Origin: Gaiellasilicea sp038324115 | GTDB taxonomy: Bacteria; Actinomycetota; Thermoleophilia; Gaiellales; Gaiellaceae | DNA length: 64,000 nucleotides | NCBI GenBank assembly: GCA_038324115.1 | Contig: JBBQHQ010000001.1 | Span: 5,085-69,084, forward strand | Reading direction: 5' to 3' | In this document: piece by piece, positions 51,530 through 59,509 of the stretch | How positions within the stretch are numbered: position 1 is the first letter of the stretch | Layout: every line of letters begins with the position of its first letter | Program-made: the position numbers and the translations under genes | The notes under the pieces: generated by a model | Told to the model about the DNA's origin: nothing | The model's database searches: none | Seen by the model: only the letters and a program-made list of their open reading frames with translations

Positions 51530-52327
51530 CTAGGCCTGACCGAAGGCCAGCACGACGTAGAACGCCGCCACGACGGCGAAAAGGTGGGCGTCGATCCGGT
51601 CGAGCATCCCGCCGTGGCCGCCGAGCAGCCGGCCGGAGTCCTTGACGTCGAGGTCGCGCTTGAGCGCCGACTCGAACAGGTCGCCCGCCGCGCCGGCGAG
51701 CGCGATCGTGCCGCCGAGGATCACCGAGCGCCAGCCCTCCATGAAGCCGGTGTCGTAGAGGGCGAAGAAGGCGACGGCGATCGCGACCGCGGTCCCGGCC
51801 AGGAAGCCCTCCCACGTCTTCGCCGGCGAGAGTGCCGGCGCCAGCTTGTGCCGGCCGAGCAGGCGCCCGGCGCCGTAGGCGGCCGTGTCGTCCGCGAAGA
51901 CCGCGAGCAGGACGGTGAACGCCGCGAGCTCGCCGTTCTCGGGGATCCCTCGCAGGAGCGCCAGGTGACCGAGCCCGAGCGCGATCCAGGCGACCGGCAT
52001 CACGGTCGCGCTGATCGTCACCGTCGCCGTCTGCCGCGTCTCCGCGATCCCGTAGAGCACGAACGCCAGAAAGAACGTGAGCATGAAGCCACCGAGCATC
52101 CAGTCGATCCCGCCCTGCTCCGCGCCGACGAGCGTCGTCATCGCGCCGGCATACCCGGCCAGGACGAGCGGGCGCAGCGAGCGCGCCATCGCGTAGAGCT
52201 CGTGCAGCGCGATCAGCGCGGCGACGAGGAGCAGGCCGAGCAGCCACCAGCCGCCGAGATGCACGAGGACGAGCAGGATCGGCAGCCCGACGACCGTGAC
52301 GAGCACCCGCGAGAGGAGCTGGTTCAT
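51530..52327 (-). CDS. cdsA: phosphatidate cytidylyltransferase
   Basis: CTP + phosphatidate to CDP-diacylglycerol, the branch point of phospholipid synthesis; 265 aa, polytopic membrane protein. The CdsA signature lies near the C-terminus (FESALKRDLDVKDSGRLLGG followed by HGGMLDRIDAHLF). ATG overlaps the uppS stop by 4 bp. It supplies the substrate of the CDP-alcohol phosphatidyltransferase at 38 kb. Confidence 0.95.
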   Translation of the reverse strand: MNQLLSRVLVTVVGLPILLVLVHLGGWWLLGLLLVAALIALHELYAMARSLRPLVLAGYAGAMTTLVGAEQGGIDWMLGGFMLTFFLAFVLYGIAETRQTATVTISATVMPVAWIALGLGHLALLRGIPENGELAAFTVLLAVFADDTAAYGAGRLLGRHKLAPALSPAKTWEGFLAGTAVAIAVAFFALYDTGFMEGWRSVILGGTIALAGAAGDLFESALKRDLDVKDSGRLLGGHGGMLDRIDAHLFAVVAAFYVVLAFGQA

Positions 52328-53034
52328 CTCCCTCCGAAACGCCGCTGCCGGCTCGCGTACTGGCCGAGCGCCTCGCGCAGCTCCGCCTCGCCGAAGTCGG
52401 GCCAGAGCGTGTCCACGAAGACGAGCTCGGCGTAGGCGAGCTGCCAGAGGAGGAAGTTGGAGAGGCGCAGCTCGCCGGAGGTGCGGATGAGCAGGTCGGG
52501 GTCCGGCAGGCCCGGAGCCGAGAGCCGCGAGGCGACCGCGTTCTCGTCGATCTCGCCTGCCGGGACACCGTCCTCCACGAGTCGCCGGGCCGCCTCCACG
52601 AGCTCGTCCCGGCCGCCGTAGTCGAAGGCGATCCAGAGGTCGAGGGTGTCGTTCGCGGCCGTGTGAGCCTCCAGGCCCTCCATCTGCGCCCGCAGCGACT
52701 CCGGGGCGCGGTCGCGGCGCCCGAAGAAGCGCGTGCGCACGCCCTGCTCGGCGAGATCGGGGAGCTCACGCTCGATCGTCTCCGCGAAGATCTCCATCAG
52801 GTCGTCCACCTCGCCGACGGGGCGCGACCAGTTCTCGGTCGAGAAGGCGTAGACGGCGAGCGAGCGGACGCCGAGGTCGATCGCCGCCTCGACGGTGCGC
52901 CGGAGCGCACGCGTCCCGGCCCGGTGGCCGTCGGCGACGGGCCGCCCGTGCGCCTCCGCCCAGCGGCCGTTCCCGTCCATGATGATCGCGACGCTTCGGG
53001 CCTCGCCCGTCGCGCTCAGCTGTCCGGCCTCCAC
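52324..53034 (-). CDS. uppS: isoprenyl diphosphate (undecaprenyl) synthase
   Basis: Cis-prenyltransferase making the lipid carrier for wall polymers; 236 aa. N-terminal IIMDGNGRWAEAHGRPVADGHRAG with catalytic Asp, then AFSTENWSRP, and the C-terminal region WIAFDYGGRDELVEA, PDPDLLIRTSGELRLSNFLLWQ. GTG start; an alternative in-frame start inside the N-terminus is unlikely. Clustered with dxr/ispG (precursor supply) and cdsA. Confidence 0.95.
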   Translation of the reverse strand: MEAGQLSATGEARSVAIIMDGNGRWAEAHGRPVADGHRAGTRALRRTVEAAIDLGVRSLAVYAFSTENWSRPVGEVDDLMEIFAETIERELPDLAEQGVRTRFFGRRDRAPESLRAQMEGLEAHTAANDTLDLWIAFDYGGRDELVEAARRLVEDGVPAGEIDENAVASRLSAPGLPDPDLLIRTSGELRLSNFLLWQLAYAELVFVDTLWPDFGEAELREALGQYASRQRRFGGR

Positions 53035-53062
53035 GACGTCAGAGGTTCGATCCCGAGGGATC

Positions 53063-53626
53063 TCAGACCTCCATGATCTCTTGCTCTTTGTGCTTCATCA
53101 GGTCGTCGATCGTGCCCGTGTGCTCGTCGGTCAGCTTCTGCACCTGGGCTTCGGCGCGGCGCTCCTCGTCGTCGCCCACCTCGCCGTTCTTGACCAGGTC
53201 CTCGAGGTGCTTCATCACGTCCCGCCGGATGTTCCGGATCGCGATCTTCCCGTCCTCGCCGGACTTGCGGACGAGCTTGACGAGCTCCTTGCGGCGCTCC
53301 TCGGTCAGCTGCGGGATCGGGAGGCGGATCATCTTGCCGTCGTTCGACGGGCTCAGGCCAAGATCCGACTCCTGGATCGCCTTCTCGATCGCCTTGATCT
53401 GGGTGGGGTCGAACGGCTGGACGGTCAGGAGCCGCGGCTCGGGCGCGCCGATCGTGGCCATGTTCTTCAGCGGCGTCGGCGTGCCGTAGTAGTCGATCGT
53501 GATCCGGTCGAGGAGGGCGGCCGAGGCGCGCCCGGTACGCACGCCGTTGAACTCGCTGCGGGTCGAGTCGATCGACTTGTCCATCCTCAGGCCCGCGTCC
53601 TGGAGGAACTCCTCGATGGTCGCCAT
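53063..53626 (-). CDS. frr: ribosome recycling factor
   Basis: Dissociates post-termination ribosomes with EF-G; 187 aa, normal length. GVRTGRASAALLDRITIDYYG, PFDPTQIKAIEKAIQESDLGL and RIPIPQLTEERRKELVKLVRK-like segments (here RLPIPQLTEERRKELVKLVR) are typical. Its ATG overlaps the pyrH stop by one base. Part of rpsB-tsf-pyrH-frr, the standard order. Confidence 0.97.
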   Translation of the reverse strand: MATIEEFLQDAGLRMDKSIDSTRSEFNGVRTGRASAALLDRITIDYYGTPTPLKNMATIGAPEPRLLTVQPFDPTQIKAIEKAIQESDLGLSPSNDGKMIRLPIPQLTEERRKELVKLVRKSGEDGKIAIRNIRRDVMKHLEDLVKNGEVGDDEERRAEAQVQKLTDEHTGTIDDLMKHKEQEIMEV

Positions 53627-54396
53627 TAACGCTCCTTCGTCGGTGTCGAGATGATCGTGCCTACCTGCTCACCGCCGGCGACGCGACGGATGTTGCCCTC
53701 CGCGAGCTCGAAGACGTGGATCGGGAGGTGGTTCTCCATGCAGAGCGAGAGCGCGGTCGTGTCCATCACCCGGAGCCCGCGCTCGATCGCCTCGAGGTGC
53801 GTCAGCTCCGGCAGGAACGTCGCGTTCGGGTCGGTGCGCGGGTCGCCGTCATAGACGCCCCGGGTCCCGTTCTTCCCCATCAGGATCGCCTCGGCCCCGA
53901 TCTCCAGGGCGCGCAGTGCGGCGGCCGTGTCGGTCGTGAAGAACGGGTTGCCGGTGCCCGCCGCGAAGATCACGATCCGGCCCTTCTCGAGGTGCCGCAT
54001 CGCGCGGCGGCGGATGTACGGCTCGGCGACCTCGGAGACCTCGAGCGCCGAGAGGACGCGCGTGTCTGAGCCGAGCCGCTCCAGCGCGTCCTGGAGCGTG
54101 AGCGCGTTCAGGACGGTCGCGAGCATCCCAGCGTAGTCGCCGGTCGCGCGGTCCATCCCCTGCGCCGCCGCAGCCATCCCGCGGTAGATGTTGCCGCCGC
54201 CGACGACGATCGCGAGCTCGATGCCCTCCGTCTGCAGCTCGGTGATCTCGCCGGCGAGCCGACCGACCGTGAGCGGGTCGATCCCGTACTCCTGCTCGCC
54301 CATCAGGGCTTCGCCGGACAGCTTCAGCAGAACTCGCCGGAAGGCCGGAGCGGCGCCTGCCGGCGCCGTCTCCGTGTCCTCCGGTCGAACGGTCAC
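53626..54396 (-). CDS. pyrH: uridylate kinase (UMP kinase)
   Basis: UMP to UDP; hexameric amino-acid-kinase fold, 256 aa. RRVLLKLSGEALMG at the N-terminus, IAIVVGGGNIYRG-type loop (LAIVVGGGNIYRGM), FAAGTGNPFFTTDTAAALRA and the C-terminal DTTALSLCMENHLPIHVF. An N-terminal ~20-residue extension precedes the conserved core. GTG start at 54396, 4 bp after tsf; a longer open frame upstream overlaps tsf and is rejected. Confidence 0.95.
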   Translation of the reverse strand: MTVRPEDTETAPAGAAPAFRRVLLKLSGEALMGEQEYGIDPLTVGRLAGEITELQTEGIELAIVVGGGNIYRGMAAAAQGMDRATGDYAGMLATVLNALTLQDALERLGSDTRVLSALEVSEVAEPYIRRRAMRHLEKGRIVIFAAGTGNPFFTTDTAAALRALEIGAEAILMGKNGTRGVYDGDPRTDPNATFLPELTHLEAIERGLRVMDTTALSLCMENHLPIHVFELAEGNIRRVAGGEQVGTIISTPTKER

Positions 54397-54400
54397 CCGC

Positions 54401-55210
54401 CTATTCTGCGACAGACAGGAGCTTGAAGGCGCTGACAGCCGCCCCGCCCTCGGCGAGAGCCTGGCCGACCGTCTTGGCCGAGTCGTGGATCCAGGGCTGC
54501 GCGGTGAGCACACCGCCGGGCTGGGCGGCGAAGAAGCGCTTGGCGAGCATCCCCTCGACGATCTTCTCCTTGGCCTGCTCGGGCTTGCCCTCGAGCTCGT
54601 CCGAGTTGAGCAGAATCTGCTTCTCGGCGTCGACGACGTCGGCGGGCACGTCGTCCTTGGCGAGCCACTCGGGCCGGCCGAAGGAGATGTGCATCGCGAG
54701 CTGGCGCGCGAGCTCGGGCGTGCCGCTCTCGAGCTTCACGACGACGCCGAGCTTGTTCGCGGGCGGATGCACGTACGCGCCGAGCGTCTCGCCGTCGGCC
54801 GCGTCGTAGCGCTCCGCACCGGTGACGACGATGTTCTCGCCCAGCTTGCCGACGAGCTCGACCCGCTCGTCCTCGAGCTCGGAGGCGGCCCCGGGGCCCT
54901 TCTCCTCGACGAGGTCGAGCGCCTTCTTCGCGAAGGCCTGGAACTCGTCGCTCTTCGAGACCGGCTCCGTCTCGCAGCCGACGGCGACCATCGTGATCCG
55001 GTCTCCGGCCTGGCGGTAGCCCACGAGGCCCTCGTTCGTCGAGCGGCCGGCACGCTTGCCGGCGAGCGCCATCCCCCGCTCGCGCAGGATCGTGCGTGCC
55101 GCCTCCACGTCGCCGCCCGTCTCCTCGAGCGCGCGCTTGCAGTCCATCATCCCGGCGCCCGTGGCGTCCCGGAGCTCCTTGACGAGGCTGGCGGAGATCG
55201 TCGTGCTCAC
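54401..55210 (-). CDS. tsf: elongation factor Ts
   Basis: Nucleotide exchange factor for EF-Tu; 269 aa. N-terminal UBA-like KELRDATGAGMMDCKRALEE, then VGYRQAGDRITMVAVGCETEP and the core with LAMHISF. C-terminal part is a little divergent but complete. Its ATG overlaps the rpsB stop by 4 bp. Confidence 0.97.
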   Translation of the reverse strand: MSTTISASLVKELRDATGAGMMDCKRALEETGGDVEAARTILRERGMALAGKRAGRSTNEGLVGYRQAGDRITMVAVGCETEPVSKSDEFQAFAKKALDLVEEKGPGAASELEDERVELVGKLGENIVVTGAERYDAADGETLGAYVHPPANKLGVVVKLESGTPELARQLAMHISFGRPEWLAKDDVPADVVDAEKQILLNSDELEGKPEQAKEKIVEGMLAKRFFAAQPGGVLTAQPWIHDSAKTVGQALAEGGAAVSAFKLLSVAE

Positions 55211-56211
55211 TGCGTCACTTCCCCATCGGTCTCGGTGGTGGTCTCGGCGGCCTCGGCCGTCACCGCCGGCTCGGGCGTCTCCTCGACGATCACATTCGGC
55301 TCAGCCGCGGCGGCCTCGCCCGTGACCTCGCTCGGGCTGGTCGGCTCGACGGTCGACTCACCCTGCGAGAGGACCTCGTGCTCGGCCGGCGTCTCGTCGG
55401 CGGCCGGCGCGGCCTCAGCGGTCCTTGTGACCTCAGCGGTCTCCGTGGCCTCTGCGGTCTCAGCTGCCTCAGCGAACTCTGCGACGGCGCCGTTCCCGTT
55501 CCCGTTCGCGGTCAGCTCGGCCTCGGTGACCTTGTTCTGGCCCGCGGCGACGCCCTCGGCGATCGCGCGGACGATCAGGCTGCACGAGCGGATCGCGTCG
55601 TCGTTCCCGGGGACGATGAAGTCGGCCTCGTCCGGGTCGCAGTTCGTGTCCACGAGAGCGATGATCGGCAGCCCGAGCCGGCGCGCCTCGCGCACGGCGA
55701 GCTGCTCCTTCTTCAGGTCGACGATGAAGACCGCGTCCGGCTGACGGCGCAGGTCGGCGACGCCGCCGAGGTTCGCCTCGAGCTTCTCGAGCTCGGAGAG
55801 CATGGTGATCCGCTCCTTGGCAGGGAGCAGCTCGAGCTGGCCCTCGTTCTTCAGGCGGCGCAGCTCGTGCAGGTGCGCGATCCGGTCGGTGATGGTCTTC
55901 CAGTTGGTCAGGAGGCCACCGAGCCAGCGGTTGTTCACGTACGGCATGCCGACGCGCGCCGCCTCGGAGGCGATCGAGTCTTGGGCCTGCTTCTTGGTGC
56001 CGACGAAGAGGATCGTGCCGCCCCGGTTCGCGATGTTCTTCGCGAAGTCGTAGGCCTCCTGAAGCAGGTCGGACGTCTGCTGCAGGTCGATGATGTAGAT
56101 ACCGCCGCGCTCGGTGAAGATGAACCGCTTCATCTTCGGGTTCCACCGGCGGGTCTGGTGACCGAAGTGGACTCCGGCCTCCAACAGCTCACGCATGGAG
56201 ACGACTGGCAA
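55207..56211 (-). CDS. rpsB: 30S ribosomal protein S2 with long acidic C-terminal tail
   Basis: 334 aa versus about 230-260 usual. The S2 core (residues ~1-228) includes MRELLEAGVHFGHQTRRWNP, RGGIYIIDLQQT, VGMPYVNNRWLGGLLTNW and PDAVFIVDLKKE. After it comes a ~100-residue low-complexity tail rich in Ala, Glu and Thr. The start is taken as TTG at 56211 (giving MPVVSMRELL, as in other S2) because AAAGGGG lies about 8 nt upstream; the ATG at 56196 is the alternative. Confidence 0.93.
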   Translation of the reverse strand: MPVVSMRELLEAGVHFGHQTRRWNPKMKRFIFTERGGIYIIDLQQTSDLLQEAYDFAKNIANRGGTILFVGTKKQAQDSIASEAARVGMPYVNNRWLGGLLTNWKTITDRIAHLHELRRLKNEGQLELLPAKERITMLSELEKLEANLGGVADLRRQPDAVFIVDLKKEQLAVREARRLGLPIIALVDTNCDPDEADFIVPGNDDAIRSCSLIVRAIAEGVAAGQNKVTEAELTANGNGNGAVAEFAEAAETAEATETAEVTRTAEAAPAADETPAEHEVLSQGESTVEPTSPSEVTGEAAAAEPNVIVEETPEPAVTAEAAETTTETDGEVTQ

Positions 56212-56450
56212 GGGCTCTGCCCCTTTCTTGGATTGGTTGGGCGCTGCTGCCGGCAAGTGACGAGCGGAACCGGGCTCAGGGCCTGGCATCCCCCACTCGC
56301 CTTCGCCCCGCCGGGGAGAAGGAACTGGACAGGAAAAGTGTAGCGGCAGCGGCCAGAACCCGTCCTCTTCGGACATGACCTCGTGTCTGGCACCGTGTCT
56401 GGCACCGAGCCTGGCACCGTGTCTGGCACCGGGACAGGGAAACGGCTTGC
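56212..56450 (-). promoter_or_regulatory. rpsB upstream region with a TACACT -10 candidate
   Basis: 239 bp between the RluD-type gene and rpsB. On the minus strand TACACT near 56337-56342 could be the promoter of the rpsB-tsf-pyrH-frr operon, leaving a ~120-nt leader that may carry ribosomal-protein autoregulation. The distal part holds the 12-bp tandem repeats. Confidence 0.35.
56383..56431. repeat. four tandem imperfect 12-bp repeats
   Basis: GTGTCTGGCACC occurs three times and a variant GAGCCTGGCACC once, arranged head to tail (about 56393-56430 with a flanking partial unit). Each unit is partly self-complementary (GTG...CAC with GGTGCCAGACAC on the other strand). Lies between the RluD-type gene and rpsB. 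Origin unknown. Confidence 0.7.
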
Positions 56451-57344
56451 TCAGGCGGTTCTGGCCTGCTCCAGGGCGGCGGCGAGGTCGGCCGGAAGGG
56501 CGGAGTCCGTCTCGACCCGCTCGCCGGTGAAGGGATGCGTGAACGAGAGCCGCGCCGCGTGGAGGAACTGGCGCTCGAGCCCGACGTCGCCGCGGGCCCC
56601 GTAGACGGGGTCGCCCGCGATCGGGAGGTCGATCGCCTCCAGGTGGACGCGGATCTGGTGCGTCCGCCCGGTCTCGAGCCGGACGTCCAGGAGCGTGTGC
56701 CGGGGCAGGTGCTCGACGACCTCGAACCAGGTGACCGCGTCGCGCGGCGTCGCCGTGTCCAGCGAGTGCCGCGTCTTGTCGGTGCGGTCCCGCCCGATCG
56801 CGGCCTCGATCCGGCCGGTCCGCGACTTCGGCCGGCCCCGGACGAGGGCGAGATACCGGCGCTCGACCTCCCGCCGCCGGATCAGGTCCTGCAGCAGCTC
56901 GTACGCCTCGTCGGAGCGGGCGACGACGAGCAGGCCGGACGTGTCGCGATCGAGCCGGTGCACGATCCCGGGCCGGTCCTCGTCTCCACCGGCAGCGTCG
57001 AGCGCCAACAGGCCGTGGACGAGCGTGCCGCCCTCGCGATGCCCCGTGCCGGGATGGACGACGACGCCGGCGGGCTTGTCCACGACGAGGAGGTGCTCGT
57101 CCTCCCACACGACCGGGATGTCCATCTCCTCGGCCTCGAGCGGCGGCGCCTCCGGCGGCAGCTCGGCGACGATCTCCTCTCCCCCCTCGAGCCGGTGGCT
57201 CTTCGGCCGCGCGGCACCGTCGACGAGGACGGCGCCCGCCGCGATCAGCCGTTCCGCGAGCGCGCGGGAGCCCACCTCCGGCCGCGCCGCGAGGGCCCGG
57301 TCGAGCCGGCCCGCCTCAGGGGCGGGAAATCGGAGAGTGGCCAA
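56451..57344 (-). CDS. RluA/RluD-family pseudouridine synthase
   Basis: 297 aa. N-terminal S4 RNA-binding domain (residues ~10-75), then the catalytic domain with GIVHRLDRDTSGLLVVA, whose Asp in HRLDRDTSG is the nucleophile, and a C-terminal QIRVHLEAIDLPIAGDPVYG. Likely modifies 23S rRNA uridines (RluD-like); the exact position is not decidable. Starts inside the end of lspA (29-bp overlap), the lspA-rluD arrangement common in bacteria. Confidence 0.93.
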   Translation of the reverse strand: MATLRFPAPEAGRLDRALAARPEVGSRALAERLIAAGAVLVDGAARPKSHRLEGGEEIVAELPPEAPPLEAEEMDIPVVWEDEHLLVVDKPAGVVVHPGTGHREGGTLVHGLLALDAAGGDEDRPGIVHRLDRDTSGLLVVARSDEAYELLQDLIRRREVERRYLALVRGRPKSRTGRIEAAIGRDRTDKTRHSLDTATPRDAVTWFEVVEHLPRHTLLDVRLETGRTHQIRVHLEAIDLPIAGDPVYGARGDVGLERQFLHAARLSFTHPFTGERVETDSALPADLAAALEQARTA

Positions 57345-57891
57345 GGGGACGGGGCCGGTGCGGCCGCCGGTCGGCGCCGGCGAGCGCCGCGAAGAGGATC
57401 GCGACCCCGATGACGATGAAGGAGTCGGCGAGGTTGAACGCCGGCCAGTAGCGCAGGTCGAGGAAGTCGGTCACGTGCCCGAGCCGGACGCGGTCGACGA
57501 GGTTCGAGACGCTGCCGCCCAGCACGAAGCCGAGCGCGACCGGCAGGATCGGGTGTCGTTGGCCGGAGCGCGCGAAGAAGACGAGCATCCACGCCACGGC
57601 GATCGCGGTCAGCGCGATCACGACCGAGGTCGCCCGGGAGAAGAGCCCGAAGGCGATCCCGGAGTTCTGGACGTGGTGGAGCGAGAACGGGCCGGCCACG
57701 TGCACCGACTGCCCCAGCTCGAGCGCCCTGGCCACTACCTGCTTCGTGACCTGGTCGGCGCCCACGGCAGCGAGCGCGACGACCCCGAGCCCGACCCACT
57801 GGCGCACTCCGGCGCCGAGCGGCCGCTCCGCCGCCGAGATCGGCCTGAGGGCGTTCGTGGACGACCCGACGCGGACGTCGGGGCCGCGCAC
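57316..57891 (-). CDS. lspA: lipoprotein signal peptidase (signal peptidase II)
   Basis: Aspartyl membrane protease that cleaves lipoprotein signal peptides; 191 aa by this start. Four membrane helices; catalytic aspartates in GGSVSNLVDRVRLGHVTDFLDL and AFNLADSFIVIG, with HVQNSGIAFGLF between. A GTG at 57891 is chosen since longer frames run into the DksA/TraR gene; an N-terminal stretch of ~30 polar residues precedes helix 1. Needed for the lipoproteins at 40.0 and 51.2 kb. Confidence 0.9.
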   Translation of the reverse strand: MRGPDVRVGSSTNALRPISAAERPLGAGVRQWVGLGVVALAAVGADQVTKQVVARALELGQSVHVAGPFSLHHVQNSGIAFGLFSRATSVVIALTAIAVAWMLVFFARSGQRHPILPVALGFVLGGSVSNLVDRVRLGHVTDFLDLRYWPAFNLADSFIVIGVAILFAALAGADRRPHRPRPLGHSPISRP

Positions 57892-57914
57892 GCCCTGCCG
57901 GGGCGCGGGCTCGC

Positions 57915-58280
57915 TCAACGGCCGAGCTTGCGCGCGTCGTCGATGCAGAGCTTCGTCCACGGCACGGCCTCGAGCCGCGGCTCGGGAATCTCCTTGCCGC
58001 AGACCTCGCAGGTCCCGTAGCTGCCTGCCTTGATCCGCTCGAGCGCGTCCTCGACCTCACGCAGCTTCGCCTGGGTGTCCTCCTCGAGGCCCTCCTCGAG
58101 CTCGCGCTCGTACGTCTCGCTCGCCGCGTCCGCGAGGTGGTTGTCGTTGGCGGACGACGTCAGCTCTCCCGTCTCCTCGGTCTGCGAGGCAGCGCCGATG
58201 TCGTGGTGCTCGAGCGTGGACTGCAGGTGCTCGCGCTCCTTCAGCAGCGCTCCGCGGAAGCGGTCGGTGTCGACGATCAT
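57915..58280 (-). CDS. DksA/TraR-family zinc-finger-like protein
   Basis: 121 aa. A long N-terminal coiled coil (residues 5-80) with acidic residues near its tip (LTSSANDNHLADAA), and a C-terminal zinc-finger region with Cys91, Cys94, Cys112 and Asp115 in place of the fourth Cys. The coiled coil is of the type that inserts into the RNA polymerase secondary channel. Regulation of rRNA or stress genes is inferred from family. ATG overlaps the DUF167 gene stop by 4 bp. Confidence 0.88.
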   Translation of the reverse strand: MIVDTDRFRGALLKEREHLQSTLEHHDIGAASQTEETGELTSSANDNHLADAASETYERELEEGLEEDTQAKLREVEDALERIKAGSYGTCEVCGKEIPEPRLEAVPWTKLCIDDARKLGR

Positions 58281-58570
58281 CGTCTCTCCAATCCCCCCGC
58301 CGAAGCGAGGCGTCGGTCGATCTCGTCCGGCGCCAGGCCGGCCAGCTCGACGATCTTGTCGCGGGAGGCGCCGCCGGAGACGAGCGCGACGCTCGAGCGC
58401 GGCAGGGTCAGCGTCTCGGCGAGCAGCTTCAGAACCGCCTCGTTCGCCTTGCCGTGCTCGGGTGGGGCGGCGACCCGGACCTTCCAGGCGTCACCGTGCC
58501 GTCCGACGACGGTGGAGCGGGCGGCTCCGGGCGAGACCCTGAGCCGCAGGCGTGTCGAAGAGCCGGTCAC
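58277..58570 (-). CDS. DUF167 (YggU-like) protein
   Basis: 97 aa. The DUF167 pattern is clear: LRLRVSPGAARSTVVGRHGDAWKVRVAAPPEHGKANEAV (read in parts) and the Leu-rich C-terminus with SGGASRDKIVEL. Small alpha/beta protein of unknown function, often encoded near yggS, yggT, sepF and divIVA, as here. Overlaps the DksA-like gene start. Confidence 0.88.
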   Translation of the reverse strand: MTGSSTRLRLRVSPGAARSTVVGRHGDAWKVRVAAPPEHGKANEAVLKLLAETLTLPRSSVALVSGGASRDKIVELAGLAPDEIDRRLASAGGLERR

Positions 58571-58589
58571 CCGGCCAAGGATAGTGACG

Positions 58590-59060
58590 CTACGAAATCA
58601 ACCGGCGGATCTCGCCGGTCGACTCCCCCACCGACTCCCGGCGGTCGTTCTCCGTCTCCGCCACCGTCTCGAGTGCGGAGGAGAGGAGCGCCTTGATCCG
58701 GCGGATCTCCGCTTCCAGCCGCTCGCGCTCGGCGGAGGCGCGCCGCGCGATCGCCCGGGCCTCGGCGTGCGCCTCGGAGACGATCCCGGCTGCCTCCTTG
58801 CGGGCGGACTCGCGCATCTCCTGGGCCGCGCTCTCGGCGGAGACGAGGGTCGTGCGCAGCAGCCCCTCCAGCTCCTTGTGCCGCTGCAGCTCGCCCTCGA
58901 GGTGCTCGACGCGGTCGGCGAGATCGGCACGCTGACGCCAGACCTCCTCGAAGTCCTCGGCGATCTCCTCGAGAAGGCTCTCCACCGTCGCGCGCTTGTA
59001 CCCGCGCAGGAAACGCTTCTTGAGTCGGATGTGGCGGATCTCGACGGGTGTGAGAGCCAT
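58590..59060 (-). CDS. DivIVA-domain protein
   Basis: 156 aa. N-terminal DivIVA lipid-binding segment (residues 1-45, MALTPVEIRHIRLKKRFLRG, YKRATVESLLEEIAEDFEEV) followed by a continuous coiled coil with Glu/Arg/Ala heptads. Polar growth or septum-site role in actinobacteria (Wag31/SepIVA type). Located in the yggS-sepF-yggT-divIVA cluster, which supports the division role. Confidence 0.93.
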   Translation of the reverse strand: MALTPVEIRHIRLKKRFLRGYKRATVESLLEEIAEDFEEVWRQRADLADRVEHLEGELQRHKELEGLLRTTLVSAESAAQEMRESARKEAAGIVSEAHAEARAIARRASAERERLEAEIRRIKALLSSALETVAETENDRRESVGESTGEIRRLIS

Positions 59061-59072
59061 CGGAGCTCCTTC

Positions 59073-59384
59073 CTAGAGGACTGCGTCGATCAGGGCGAAG
59101 AGGATCCCGCGCAGGAGGATCAGGCTGATCACCGCGACCATCGGCGAGAGGTCGAGTGGGCCGAGGGGCGGGAGCACGCGCCGAAAGAGCCGCAGGTAGG
59201 GGTCGCAGACGTCGTAGAGGAAGCGCTGGACCCGGTTCAGCCATGGGCTGTAGGGCAGCCGGACCAGCGACGTGATGATGTACGCGATGATCAGGAGCAC
59301 GTAGACGTAGATGAACGTGCCGACGAAGGCCTTCACGGACGTGGCCGCGTCGGCGAGCAAGGTGAGAGTGGCGAGATCGCCCAT
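59073..59384 (-). CDS. YggT-family membrane protein
   Basis: 103 aa with hydrophobic helices at the N- and C-termini and the conserved centre VQRFLYDVCDPYLRLFRRVLPPLGPLDLSP (split in parts; SPMVAVISLILLRGI follows). YggT proteins associate with the division gene cluster and have been linked to ion homeostasis; function not settled. 12 bp before the divIVA gene. Confidence 0.92.
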   Translation of the reverse strand: MGDLATLTLLADAATSVKAFVGTFIYVYVLLIIAYIITSLVRLPYSPWLNRVQRFLYDVCDPYLRLFRRVLPPLGPLDLSPMVAVISLILLRGILFALIDAVL

Positions 59385-59453
59385 CAGCGGCTCCTTCGCT
59401 CAGTCCAGGCGGATTCCTGCCCCTCCACCCGGCCGGTGGGCAGTGCTCTTCAA

Positions 59454-59503
59454 CCCTTCAGGGGTCTTCGCGCTCCGGTGTCCGCGAGAGCGGATACCGG
59501 AGC
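59454..59503 (-). repeat. composite hairpin element, copy E3
   Basis: On the minus strand: 14-bp stem with one G-U pair and a 4-nt loop (59472-59503), then GCGAAGACCCCTGAAGGG. Lies in the sepF-yggT gap, beginning 6 bp after the sepF stop, so here it could act as a terminator or processing site. Confidence 0.7.
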
Positions 59504-59509
59504 TTGCGG

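Noticed and set aside
56212..57108. N-terminal extension of rpsB far upstream
   Set aside because: It lacks S2 similarity, crosses the tandem repeats and the RluD-type gene; the S2 start with Shine-Dalgarno sequence is at 56211.
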